Source: Plicaturopsis crispa FD-325 SS-3 (taxonomy: Eukaryota; Basidiomycota; Agaricomycetes; Amylocorticiales; Amylocorticiaceae). From it: 64,000 nt of DNA. Each line of letters begins with the position of its first letter. The first letter of the stretch is position 1. The DNA lies in NCBI GenBank assembly GCA_000827205.1, contig KN832567.1, positions 906,540-970,539 of the forward strand, given 5' to 3'. Of the stretch, positions 11,818-22,601 are shown one piece after another. Under the pieces are notes generated by a model. It was not told the origin of the DNA, ran no database searches, and saw nothing but the letters and a program-made list of their open reading frames with translations. A program made the translations under genes and the position numbers.

Positions 11818-13749
11818 TTAGTTTGTGGTCGCAGTCGTGAACGGCGTCGTCGCAAAACCGACGCGCTTGTTCGCCGTGTCGAAGACCGAGTAGAACCTGT
11901 CCAGCCCCATCAGCTCACTCAATCACGCTCAAAACGGACAAGGGTCCACATACCGCTCGAGGAAGGTAAACCCGTTGATGAAGTCGAGCCCGGAGCCCGT
12001 GTTCGCGCCCGCGTCGCCGACGATGAGGTAGATGTCGCCCGCAACGCCGCCGATGTCCGCGTTCAGCGCGCGGGGCCAGATCTGCGCGTTCGGAGTTAGC
12101 TCAAACGAGGCCTGCGCGTTGCCCATGTGCATTAGCGAAAATCCATAGTGAAGGGGGCACGCGGACGTACGCCGTTGATGTTGAAGAAGAGCGACTTGAG
12201 CGCGGAGAACTGGGCGGAGGTGATGCGGAGGAGCCCCGTGCGCTCGTCGTTGACGGCGCCGGTGGCGGTCTGGTAGCGCCGCAGAGCATCCGACGCGATG
12301 AGGACGAGCGTGGTTCCTAGATGTGGCATCTTATCAGTGCGTGTCCTCGTATATGGTGGAATGAAATTGAAGACGCACCGGTGTCGACGATGCCGGCGGT
12401 GGAGGTGAGGATAGAAGTGCCCGTTGCGGAGCCGTAGGTGATGGATCTACGAACACGGAGGAGTTATAAATGCAGGTATAGTAGACTGCAGTCCCATGCT
12501 ACATACTCATTGATACCCCAGAACTCGGAGGCAGGCGATGTCCTGGTTATGGGCCTATGCATAATCTCCATGAGCAGGGGTACCACGAAATGCCAGGGAG
12601 CACTGGGCAACTCACGCGAAAGTGATCGATCCCGTGAACTTGGAGGAGTCGGTGCCTAGTGCGGTCCCCTCAATCACTATTTAGCCGACCGAAAGTTAGC
12701 TGACATACCTCCGAACGTGAGCTCGCCATTGGTAATGGACTCTGATGTCGTGGGCTCGAAGGATACGGCGACTTCGTTCGCCGTGATCGTACCAGCGCTA
12801 AAGAGGTTGTCCGTGACGGTGGGGATGGTGGATCCCGTCGCCGGTGAGAGCGTGTCGAGCGTCAGGTCAACAGGGCCGATGCCCAGGCTGCTCGACATGT
12901 GTTAGAGCACCGTGTCATGATAGATTTTGAGGAGGTCTACGCACATTCCATCGACGCCTTCGAACCCAGTTGAGCGCGAGGCGACACCAATGGACTGCTT
13001 TTGTATAACAAGTCCGGTGCCTAGAGTGACAGTGTCCGTAAACTCCGTCCCGGAGAAAGATCCCGATCCATAGGTCACAGCCTGACGAGATGAGTTTAAC
13101 ATGCATGGACTCGAGACATAGTGGACGGGAAACGCACGACTCTGTTTGACGTCTGCGCGCTCGTACTAGTCCTGACATATGCCTGTGTACGAATTCCGAA
13201 AGATCATGATCAGAAAGCAGCTTCGTACAATGGAGACGTATGTGTGACCTTTGTGGCACCGACCCAGGTGTTGGAAGATCCTTTGGCAAACAATCAATGA
13301 GATAAGGTAACAGAAATAAGCAGCGACAAACCTGTGTCGATCAGTAGACTGTCTTTACAAAGAGTACATTAGTCCATCCTCTACAAGTATCAGCAATGCA
13401 TGGACTCACAAGTCGTAGCCGGCTAAAACCAACGCCTCAGTTTAGACACATCAAGTCAAGGCATAGAACGTACCGATCCGACGCCAACGTTTGCAACGTA
13501 GGTCACAGCCTGGTTCGTCACCGGAATACTGACGACAGCGTCCTTGGTCAACCGCCCTGCAGCCTTGTCCTTTCCGAACTGGCGCAACGCAGCAATGCGC
13601 GCCTGGTCAGCCTTCACGATGCCCGCAGTTCCAGTCACGTTGATGTGCTTCGTGAATGGAAGCGTTACAGGCGAGTCACGGATGGCAACTGCCTGCGTCT
13701 GAGCCGCCGCCAGAGCCAATGCGATGAGAGATGCTGAGAGCGTGAACAT
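11818..13749 (-). CDS. Secreted aspartic peptidase C (family A1)
   Basis: The start at 13749 encodes a signal peptide (MFTLSASLIALALAAAQTQA), then LPFTKHINVTG and VKADQARIAALRQFG, the same prosegment pattern as peptidase B. The N-lobe is YVANVGVGS … LLIDTG / SSNTWVGA with intron 13281-13331 inside the Gly codon. Then VTYGSGSFSGTEFTDTVTLG, SLGIGPVDLTLDTLSP and DNLFSAGTITANEVAVSFEP. The C-lobe is GIVDTG / TTLVLIASDALRRY with intron 12317-12378 at the same phase. The C-terminus is FYSVFDTANKRVGFATTPF and TAA at 11818-11820. A TATA-like box is about 65 bp upstream. Both catalytic aspartates are intact, so an active extracellular acid protease is expected. It is convergent with its paralogue B. 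Confidence 0.9.
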
Positions 13750-13811
13750 GGTGGGCGGGGGGAGTCACTCGGATTCGGGTGACGAAGAACTTGCATGTTT
13801 GTGGAGTGGAT

Positions 13812-13819
13812 CTTTATAT
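13812..13819 (-). promoter_or_regulatory. TATA-like box of peptidase C
   Basis: ATATAAAG on the minus strand, about 65 bp upstream of the start at 13749. Confidence 0.45.
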
Positions 13820-16161
13820 GTTCTCCTCGAGGGAACGGCGTCGCGATATTAGTGTACACCACATGGTGTTTGAACGACGCAATGTGGTCAAATTTTGTCT
13901 GAGAATTACACGACTACCGAACACTGCATCGTGTGAGAGGTTCTAGACGTGAAATGTTAGTGCAAGTCACAGTGACATATGCGTCAGCTACAGGGTAGAG
14001 AATGCGCCAAAGCGAGAGCCCGCGTCCGAGCGTGATACGGTGCACACAAGGCCGATGCGAGTCTAGCTGCCTCCAGTCGTAGTATAATAGTTCATCGTGA
14101 GCGGCATAATAAATTGTGCATTAATGTGATGCATACCATAGGCCGATTTTATTTTGAGGTCATTTCCCATAACGTGCCCCGAGGTAGGCACGCTTATGAA
14201 ACGTTGGCGCAGAGGAAGCACGCATTGTATCCCACGTCCCCATGATAGCAAAAATACGACTCGGAATATCTTCGCAAGACCCGGAGGTAGAGTATCCGCT
14301 GGTGCTCGCCATTTCCATTCAGTAAGACACCAATACCTGCCACTGCTCACTTAGACTAGATGAGTTTGCCAGCGCCTCAGAAGATTGCAAACGAAGTACT
14401 AGTACTCTGTCGATGGATGAAAATCGAGTGAATTTTTCATCAAGACCGCTAGAAATTCAGAGAGGAGCATGCATGTCGTAGAGGGTTAGACTCTGAGGTA
14501 AGTTTGGACTCGAGGCTCCGTACGGAACATAGACGTGGAATTAGGAAAGTGCGAGCGTTCAAAATCTAAATGGATGGCTTTGGCAAACAGCTCCAAACAC
14601 ACGCCACAAAATTTCTGGCACTGAGCCCCTCCATTCCCGACCGCGAAATTTCTCCTTCGCACCACCACCATGTTCAACGCCTGCCACCGCTGTTGTGCCA
14701 CTTGCAGATTCCCCTCACAAAATGAACTTCCTCGCTCGATATCGACTCGGACATCGTCTGAATCTGCTCTGCTCTCCAGCTCCAACTTTCGAGCCACCCA
14801 TGCCAGTTGTTCTACCGATAGGCGTGCGCATTTGAATTTGCGGCAGTACGCGTACGGCCTCGAACGTTGCCAGGAAGTCCATGCTACAACTTATGGTGCG
14901 CTGCTCTTTACCAGGCTCATTTTTGCACCACTTTGCCTCACAGTGCAAATCCGGTTCATCACCGTTCGTTAACGAGCGGGTCTTCAGACTGGTCTTCGTC
15001 GTCTTTCAAATCTCGCGACGCGCCTCCTCCGCAAGTCGTGAACGCTTTCATGTACGTGATGTTATTGCTAAAGTAGCCAGTTTTTTTCCGGCCGTGCTTC
15101 TCTTCTTGCGCCATTGTAGCTGTTGGATTAAACGCTTCCTCGAGGTCGTTCATGGACGCTCTCAAACGCAATGTCATGGTCTCTCTCAGACCTTTGCAAT
15201 GTGTTTGATATGGTGTGCTTCTCCGTACGATCCCGAGCGGCGATTTCTTGCTGCTTAGCATTTGTGCACAGCAATGACTGCGGCTCCTCAGAGCGTGCGA
15301 ATCGGGTCACTCGAGCTTCCTGCATATCTTCCGTCTGGCAGACGGTTGTAGACATCTTTGAATCTGTTCGGCGCAGTGATAGCAGGAGTACCATGCTCAA
15401 GTCCGCGAGCCTCTGAAATGGCTGCACAGCTACGTTCCACTTTTCTTTTCCAGTTCTTGCTTGACATCGATTGCGTCTACTTCCACGCGCTCGAAATGAA
15501 ATTTTATTTCTAAACTCAGGCCCACTTATTATTTTTCATGGTGAACCACCCCGAGGAGTGGACGTTACATCAACCCACTGCATCTACTTCGGCGATTTTG
15601 CGATGCTCTCCTTGCCTACACAGTGGTGTCAGCCTTGGAACCTCGAGCTGAGAATAGTGGCTTACTCGAGCCCACCCTGCAACGCCCACATTGCCGGCGC
15701 GTGCAGTGGCTCGTTATGGTCAACGAATCTCTACTTCGAGGACCTCGACTCCGCTATGGGTCCTACCTGTGTGTGCTGGCATCTTTGCGCGTCCATTTGC
15801 ATTTTCGTTCCTGTCACGTTTGGCTGTCCAGCCGTGCTTTTGGAGTTAAATGCAGTCGCAGGGACACTTCCCGAGGCAGGGGCGTACATTCTTCCCCACT
15901 CCCTACTGCATATCGTCCTTCCAGACTTTCAATGGGCGCACACACAAGGCATTGTCGATCTCGACATTTACGCCGCAAACTGCCTAGCTTGCACAGACAA
16001 GAAGATGATAATACACCCAATCGGACGCGCGTTGTACATTTGCTACATATCGAATCTTCTCGGACACGTGGGTATTCTGTCAACTGGATACCCTTGGTTT
16101 GCACGTAGTCCTCGCAATCTCATACAGAAGTGAGGAGCGTAGATTGCTCGTCACGCCCTGT
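13820..16161. other. Gene-poor region with one weak minus-strand gene candidate
   Basis: The minus-strand frames at 15427-15128, 15261-14959 and 14797-14486 have a charged, helix-like composition (SEEPQSLLCTNAKQQE; RKLELESRADSDDVRVDIER) and could be exons of a small coiled-coil protein. I cannot place convincing splice sites or recognise a family. The plus-strand frame at 15471-16133 has no protein-like features beyond length. Treat the region as unassigned. Confidence 0.25.
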
Positions 16162-17784
16162 CTACATGTCTCCCTCTACAGATGGTTCGGGGAACTGCTC
16201 GATCGTGACCAGGATCTTGTGGAGGCCCAAATCTTTCGAGCGAGCAAAGTTAGGAAGCTCGATATCTGGAGACCCTAAGACCTCGCCCTTGGGGCGTATT
16301 TCACCCAAGTGCACAAGGACGCTGCCGTAGCGATCTGAGACCGCGGCGAAGGAGTGCGAGGTGAGATTGTTGTGACCGCGAGATTCATCACGCTCATCGT
16401 CGTCATCGTCATCGTCCTCCTCCTCACCCGCGGCGATATCGTCCACGGGATCCCTCGGAATGGCCTTCGTCAGCTGGAGGTCATCGATAAACGGCGCCCG
16501 CAGCAGCCTCTCCGCTATCAGCTTGCAGCGATCGGAGACACAAGCAAATTTGAGCAAATCCGCGCACTCTATGATCTTGCGGGCGATCTTTTCGAGAATC
16601 TCGGTGGGGAGCCTGTCGAGGGCAGTGGCGTCTGTGCTGGATAAGGTTTTGAAGCGTGGGACGAACGATATGGAGATGTCCATAAAATGCTCAGCTTCAC
16701 GCAGCCATTGGGACGCTCTTTCGACGCCGTCGGAGTGGGCTTGGAACCCCAAACGCGCCAGAGCTGTGATGCCCGGAGTGGACGGTGACTCGGCATAAAA
16801 CGAGGGCAAAAACTGGAGAACGGGCGTGTGATCGAACGACCCGCCCGCTCTCTTGTCGATGCGAATCAGAACGCAATGGAAGATGGAGAATACGATGCCA
16901 TAGACGACGTCTGTTCCTTCATCCGTACTCTTGACATATGATACGAGTGCGGCCACCGCTGCCTGCATGTTTCGTTGGTCATCAAGGTGCGTAGCGATAC
17001 GGAGGACAACGTCTCTGCGCAGCCAGATGGCATCCAAGTTTTTTGGACGGTAGAATTTAGGGCATGGGAATATCATCGGCAGGATGGCGAGACAGGGGAG
17101 GAGCCCGGCGATGTCGCGCATATTCCGCGTCAAATCCTTACGGTCCGCGACGTTCTCTAGCAGACGCACACTGTGCCCAACGGTGGACGCGGTCATCACG
17201 TTTCCGACCAGCACTTCCAGCAGTTGTACATGAAGCTGTTCGCCGTCCGACAGCGCACCGTCCGCCACTTCGAGCAGCGTTGCCGCTGACACTTCCTTCT
17301 CCTTGTTTGCAACGTACGCTTCCAGCGCCACATCATCCACGCGAGGTGCGGGGGCCGTCCAGTCATAACGATATTTGGCAGGCGTCGTCCTGACGGGTGC
17401 ACGGTGGCCATAGTGGTCGAAACCGATGCACCGAAGAAACACGTCCTCGGGAGGCATGTGATCAAGACGGAAAACTGGCTCCGTGTCGACGAGGAAGACG
17501 AGCCTGTCGAGGTCGATCTCGTAGATCCATTCGATGAACAGATCGTTAACAGGCTGGTCGTCGCTGACGAAGTATTTTACATCGTCTGTGCCCTTCAACT
17601 CCTCGTAGTCGGCGTCCAGCTGAGTGCGCATCCTCTCCAGCCACGCGTTGAATACCTCCCGGTTTCCTTTGGGTATCGAGGCAAGCACCTGGACGCCCAG
17701 CCCCGACGGGTAGGAATCGCAGTGGTTGTAGCTCACAAAGTATCGGCCTTTGTGGCGATACGATCTGTATCCGCGGGTGCCCAT
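16162..17784 (-). CDS. F-box protein 1 with fungal GTRGYRSYRHKGRYF-type N-terminal domain
   Basis: Single-exon gene of 540 residues starting at the second in-frame ATG (17784, MGTRGYRSYRHKGRYFVSYN), because the paralogue at 27992 starts at the equivalent residue and shares the upstream promoter. The N-terminal domain (about residues 1-140) reads YPSGLGVQVLASIP, then FIEWIYEIDLDRLVFLVDTE and FLRCIGFDHYGHRA. The middle is helical. Near residue 420 an F-box-like motif appears: LDRLPTEILEKIARKIIECA. An acidic run of Glu/Asp follows near residue 465. F-box proteins recruit substrates to SCF ubiquitin ligases; the N-terminal domain is a basidiomycete domain whose function I do not know. It is paralogous to 27992-29608 on the other strand. 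Confidence 0.85.
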   Translation of the reverse strand: MGTRGYRSYRHKGRYFVSYNHCDSYPSGLGVQVLASIPKGNREVFNAWLERMRTQLDADYEELKGTDDVKYFVSDDQPVNDLFIEWIYEIDLDRLVFLVDTEPVFRLDHMPPEDVFLRCIGFDHYGHRAPVRTTPAKYRYDWTAPAPRVDDVALEAYVANKEKEVSAATLLEVADGALSDGEQLHVQLLEVLVGNVMTASTVGHSVRLLENVADRKDLTRNMRDIAGLLPCLAILPMIFPCPKFYRPKNLDAIWLRRDVVLRIATHLDDQRNMQAAVAALVSYVKSTDEGTDVVYGIVFSIFHCVLIRIDKRAGGSFDHTPVLQFLPSFYAESPSTPGITALARLGFQAHSDGVERASQWLREAEHFMDISISFVPRFKTLSSTDATALDRLPTEILEKIARKIIECADLLKFACVSDRCKLIAERLLRAPFIDDLQLTKAIPRDPVDDIAAGEEEDDDDDDDERDESRGHNNLTSHSFAAVSDRYGSVLVHLGEIRPKGEVLGSPDIELPNFARSKDLGLHKILVTIEQFPEPSVEGDM

Positions 17785-17868
17785 GATGATTATGATCGAA
17801 AGCGGTTCCGTAGGATGGCTATTGACTTCTGTCAAGCGTTTTGACGAGAGTGCAGCGCGTACGATGGG

Positions 17869-17882
17869 TAGAGATTTATATT
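17869..17882 (-). promoter_or_regulatory. TATA-like element in a promoter shared by both F-box paralogues
   Basis: GAATATAAATCTC lies about 90 bp upstream of the ATG. Blocks such as GTCCTTGTTTT, CCCATCGTA and GCTGCACT are shared in the same order with the promoter of the paralogue at 27850-27991. Confidence 0.55.
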
Positions 17883-17889
17883 CTTGATT

Positions 17890-18368
17890 AAAACAAGGAC
17901 GCCCATATATAAAAGAAATGGACAATAGAGAATCGACGACACGACGCGCCAGAAGACATGTGCCCCGGAGATCACACAGGGGCTTATTATTTGCCTTTCT
18001 TGAAGTGATATGTGTCCCCAATTCAGCGCCGCAGTACATAGATGATAGTGGCACTCGATTGTCCCAAATCTGCGTCGTAGGCGTAGGGCATTGCATGACT
18101 GTCGCCCTGGCTCCTGATCATGAAACTTGGAGCCCGAGGATAAAATCAGTGTGAACACCAGACACCCATTATGCATCCGCAGCAATGAAAATCGCAGGCA
18201 GTCTAAGCGCATGGTGCACATCCTTTCTAGCCAAGCCAGTACCGTGTCCACCAAATCATTAAGTGCGAGATATATTAACCTACGCATGGTCCAAGCTAAT
18301 TAATAGTGTATGCATAAATAGCTGCGTTGTGCCAGCAAACCCTTGTCATCTGCGACATACGCTGAGCC
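17890..18368. other. Intergenic between F-box 1 and esterase 1
   Basis: No gene is recognised. The stretch holds the upstream region of F-box 1 and the 3' flank of esterase 1. Confidence 0.5.
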
Positions 18369-19714
18369 CTACGGCAATGGGAACGCGTCGAAAAACGGGA
18401 TGATATCCGTCGGAGTGGCATTGTATGCGGCCACCGACGTTGGCCCGCTGCCGTCCAGACCTGCCGTCGTGGGCCACGAGTGCCCCAGCCCCGCCACCGT
18501 GTACCCCATCACGATCGCGCGCGGCGTTTTGGACGTGCAGTCCCACGTCTTCAGCGTCGTGTTCGGCTGCGCCTTCGTCAGGTCCGTGAACTGCGTCGTC
18601 GGGCAGCCGTTCCGCGTCGCCCACGCCTCCCGGTACTCGGTGATGTTCGGAAGCGCGTCTGCCGTCCTGGTCAGCGCAGGTAGGCGGAGCGGGAAAAGGG
18701 TCCAACTTACAAGAGGTGTTGCCGCTGCTGTCCGCCGCCTGCCCGCCGAAGGGAATGACGGTATCCGCGAGCCCGTGGAAATTGAGCAGCGGCACCGCAC
18801 GCCCCGGGTTGCAGCCGGTTAGCGGATGCGTGTCCGGGTATAATGCGGCAGATACGGGGGCGAACGCCGCAAAGAGCCCGGCTGTCGATGATGTGCATGC
18901 GAGTAAATTAACCTTGGCAGTCAAAGGAGAGTTAGACCAAGATAAACAAAGACTCAAAATTGCATAGAAATACGCACGAAGCCTCCACCCTGGGAACGTG
19001 GAGCGCATCAGTACTGCGGAGGGTAAAGATAGCATGTAGGTGCGTACGTTGCTCTTTCCTGCAGCGTATATGCGCTTTTCGTCGACGCAAAGATTGCTTT
19101 GGAGTTCGCTTACGATACTTTGTGTAAATGCAATCTGAAGATGGGCTGTGGTTAGTTGCTTTTGCTGCGCTACAGGAAGCATATGGATAATTACATCGTC
19201 AACACCCGCCTGTCATAAGAGGTGATATATTCTGATGAGCTGCTGCCAACGAAAGAAATTCACATACACACCTTGGCATAAGGGGCGCCTTGCCAGGCAC
19301 TCATCGAGCCATGTCCACTCTTTCCAGGGCCCAATGCACCCATGGGATACACTCCGATAACGCCCTGCACAGTCCCTGGTTCTCAGAGCGTCGCTCGTAC
19401 GGATGGCTAGAGAATCGTACCTTGTTATTCAGCTTGGTGCCGGGCTCGGAAAATCCTGAAATGAGCTCTTGCTTCGCACTCGTCCCACCAGCTCCGTGGA
19501 AGCTGAGGACGACGGCATGCGCGACGCTGGAGTTGTAGTCGTCAGGAATATGGACGAGGTAAGTACGGTCCCCGATCTGTCGGTTGGCATGGCCGGTGCC
19601 GTCGAAGACCCACGACGACTGCGAGCCGCACCCAGAGGAGGCGGCACTCGCTGTGTGAGCAACGCCCAGCGCGACGAGTGCGAGGAGGACCTGTGGGGAG
19701 AATGCTCGTGTCAT
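18369..19714 (-). CDS. Secreted feruloyl esterase / PHB-depolymerase-like hydrolase 1
   Basis: The signal peptide is MTRAFSPQVLLALVALGVAH. The mature part starts SSGCGSQSSWVFDGTGHANR, followed by RTYLVHIPDDYN and VVLSFHGAGG (oxyanion region). Next are GVIGVYPMGALGPGKSG and AWQGAPYAK. The nucleophile region is RIYAAGKSN / VGGF, then NLLACTSSTAGLFAAFAPVS, VPLLNFHGLADTVIPFGG (catalytic Asp) and GYTVAGLGHSWP (catalytic His). Stop TAG is at 18369-18371. At least five introns are present; one splits the nucleophile elbow. After splicing the elbow reads GKSNV rather than GKSNG of the paralogue, so GxSxG is altered if the acceptor is placed correctly. These enzymes cleave ester bonds in plant cell wall feruloyl side chains or similar esters. 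Paralogue of 24383-25724. Confidence 0.85.
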
Positions 19715-19766
19715 CGAAAGGATAATGGATAGATGTGTATCCGCACCCCTCGTTGGCGCAACGAGG

Positions 19767-19775
19767 CTTTATATA
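19767..19775 (-). promoter_or_regulatory. TATA box of esterase 1
   Basis: TATATAAAG on the minus strand, about 55 bp upstream of the esterase 1 start. Confidence 0.5.
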
Positions 19776-21097
19776 CGGGACACCCTTGATGAAATGAGCC
19801 CCGTATTTGGAGTGCGGACATCCTCAGGCTGCCAAGGGAGCCCGGAAATAGCTCAGGATGCGAAACGCTTGGAAGCATTGCCCTAGAGCGGTGATCGATA
19901 GCCACACATCCGTGCATCGGAGCAGGTAATCCGCCTTGCGCGGGTCCAATTCTTCGACTGGAAAAAGTGAGACCATGGCTTGCAACGGATATTGGCAATT
20001 CGCATACCGTTCACTGGCCGGACAGACGGGCCGTTTCCGAGAAGCAGCGACGAAGCTACAGAAGCATGTTGCGGCGAATAGGTTGCGTTTGACCGGAGGC
20101 GCTGCAGGGCCTCGGAACCCTCATTTTCGTGTATTGTGTGATTACCGAGTCCGGTAGCGACTGCGTCGCGACGCCTAAATTTGAATCCTTTGCAATATGT
20201 CTACCTTCGAAGGCGACGCGTCGGCGCGCGTATTTTGAGACGGAGGTCGCGTCGGTAGGGTAGGTATCCAAGTAGAGCACTGGGTGGAGACATTCCGCGA
20301 ATGTGTAGTACGGGGCGGGTAGGGCGTACGTAACGTGAATGCTTAGTACATCGCGAGTCGCAACCTGGGTCATAAGCAAGGCCTGGTGACCACGAGGAGC
20401 TGGGGGCCCCAGTCACTAGAGCTTTAGAGTGACCTGAAAGGCGTATGAGCTCCAAACACTCGAGGGGTAACTGACGCCCTTCCGATACCGTAGACGTTTC
20501 GGGGCTCATCGAGCCCTGTAAAACGACCGTGTTTCATGTATGGGTCATGGCGGCGGGAGATATTCCAGTGGAGCTATGATCACCAGACGAGGGGCAGTAT
20601 ACAGCTGAAGATCGTGGTGTCAACAGCCAGAGAAACAGGAACACGAGAATGAAGACGCACTACATTGTCCATATGTGTATAGTCCGGGAGATACGCTGTG
20701 ATCTCCCCACAACGCCCCGATGCCAGCGGTAGTATCCTGCGGTCAGATGATATCCAATCCACCAAGCTGTAGTAGTAGCCCCGACATGGAGGTACAGTCC
20801 TCCAGCTAGTACACCGGGTTGCTGGATGGAGTATTCCAGCAACTCGCCAAAGCACCTCGAGCAGCAAAGCTGGATCTGTGAATGTTTCATCTGCTCTTAC
20901 TTCCAGTAGTCCCATCGCGGATATCGATGAAGCCTGTGGAGAGTATTCGTACCGCTGGTCACTTGCCCGCGTGCCCGGTCATGGGACTCGTCCGTCGACG
21001 AAACAGCTCTGCACATCCAGCGTCGTGAGACCAAGAAGTCCATTGCTCATGAGGACGTAGAGAACTAGTTTTCATCGCATCGAGCAGGCAGGTAAGA
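19776..21097. other. Intergenic upstream of esterase 1
   Basis: About 1.3 kb between esterase 1 and the transposon. Short frames only; no gene or repeat that I can support. Confidence 0.5.
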
Positions 21098-21236
21098 TAT
21101 GGCGTTCCAGAGCGATTTTTATTATTTTGCACAAAACTCTCTGAGTTCACACCTGCAAACTCTCGGAGCCTTCGGTCCGGAGCTAGCCGACGCCTTCTAA
21201 CGCTTCTCCAGGCTCCTCGTCCATCGCAAGCCCCGG
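21098..21236 (+). repeat. Left terminal inverted repeat of the 1-kb transposon
   Basis: Matches the reverse complement of 21986-22125 with scattered substitutions and single-base indels. Confidence 0.75.
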
Positions 21237-21985
21237 CCATTGCCAAATCAGTGCCGACGTGGCAATCTTCGGCCACTGCCGCTGCCGCTTCCCACGCCAG
21301 TTCCCGGCCCCGGCCCTTCCACTGTCGTCGACGCTATCGACGACGCCCACCGTGCTCGACGCTGCACACTGGGCGCTGCCGCTGTCATAGACAGCAGGGT
21401 GACAAGCCGCAAACAGGTCACAGGCCTGACCCAGAATGGTCAATAAAAATATATCAATTGAACTTTAGTTATGTATCGGTGTGGGTGCCGGCGCCATCGA
21501 CACTGTCGTCGACGCGAGTCGACGCGCGTTGCATCCGCCCCTCTAAGTCCTGGAGCGTATTTCGTAAGCACTGGGAGACTCGATTTAATCCCTTAAGCTG
21601 TGGCAGAGTAGTGTACTTGTCTTATTTTAACAGAAAACTTTAATCTATCTGAAATACAGGCTCTATGTAGAAGTGCGCGCTCGCTGTTATCGACGGCGAC
21701 GACGACGTGTGGCGGACGAAGCATTCCCTTTACAATACCGAGCCCGACGCGCGACGCGCGACGCGCGTTGGCGTTGAGTAGCGATTTACTTACCTAAATT
21801 TACATAAATGAACCTTGATCTTCATGTTACCTACCATGCCGCCGGCGCCACAATAGACCATGTCCATCGGACAATCCATTGGACATGTCCAATGGACAGG
21901 TCTGGGATCGGTCAGACATTCCCGCACTGCGGGGCTAACGACAACGACGGTGGAGAGGCGCGAGCTCGATGCCGACGCCGACGAG

Positions 21986-22125
21986 GACCGGACTTGCGAT
22001 GGAGGAGGACGGCACAGAAGCGTTGGAAGGCGTCGGCAAGCTACGGCCCGAGGCGCCGAGAGTTTGCAGGTGTGAAACTCAGAGAGTTTTGCGCGAAATA
22101 ATAAAAAGTGTTCTGGAACGCCATA
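21986..22125 (-). repeat. Right terminal inverted repeat of the 1-kb transposon
   Basis: Reverse-complement partner of 21098-21236, ending at the same outer motif GGAACGCCATA. Confidence 0.75.
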
Positions 22126-22131
22126 GTAAGA

Positions 22132-22601
22132 TGCTTAGCATTTGTCGAGAAATTCCGAGGTCAACGCAGGAACTGGGAGACGAAAGAGTGAGACACTCGA
22201 GATACAATTCGCTGAATTGTAGCTGGCGAGCGGTTGTTGTATGTTGTTTGTTTCTGAAGATTCTACGCCACCGCCTATTATTTAACGTTTTAACCGTTGG
22301 AACCAGGATCGTGCTCAATTTCGACGAGGTGCAGTAGCTTGTCTAAATAATTGTAGCCAGCAATGCGTGCCAAATCTTCTGCTGGCTGTGTTCCGGTCGT
22401 ACTCAAGAGGTGAAAAAAGGTAGGCGGCGGCGGATTGCACAACCTTGCACGACGCTGTCGAGACCGTTTACCGAAACTCCAGCATCTCCGATGCGCAAAA
22501 CAATTGCCAGATGGCCTCATGATACAGGTGGGCATGCAGAAACAAAACAATACAGAAACGAGTACTCATACACCCCGACGCCGCCCAGATCAGGCGACCG
22601 C
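22132..22601. other. Intergenic 3' of the helix-repeat gene
   Basis: Nothing recognised. A minus-strand frame at 22290-22550 overlaps the 3' flank and has no family resemblance. Confidence 0.5.

Larger units (their letters stand above)
21098..22125. mobile_element. Non-autonomous DNA transposon with ~140-bp terminal inverted repeats
   Basis: The left end begins TATGGCGTTCCAG at 21098 and the right end finishes CTGGAACGCCATA at 22125. The arms stay similar with scattered mismatches for about 140 bp each (21098-21236 and 21986-22125), sharing ACTCTCTGAGTT, ACACCTGCAAACTCTCGG and ACGCCTTC. The repeat GTAAGA flanks both ends (21092-21097 and 22126-22131), extendable to 8 bp with one mismatch. 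The 1,028-bp element has no transposase frame. Its interior is rich in GACG repeats and small palindromes (near 21858-21900). Long inverted ends suggest a Mutator-like element, but the target-site size does not settle the superfamily. Confidence 0.75.

Noticed and set aside
15471-16133. A 220-residue plus-strand frame
   Set aside because: No signal, domain or repeat, poor start context and overlapping frames of similar length; not enough to call a gene.
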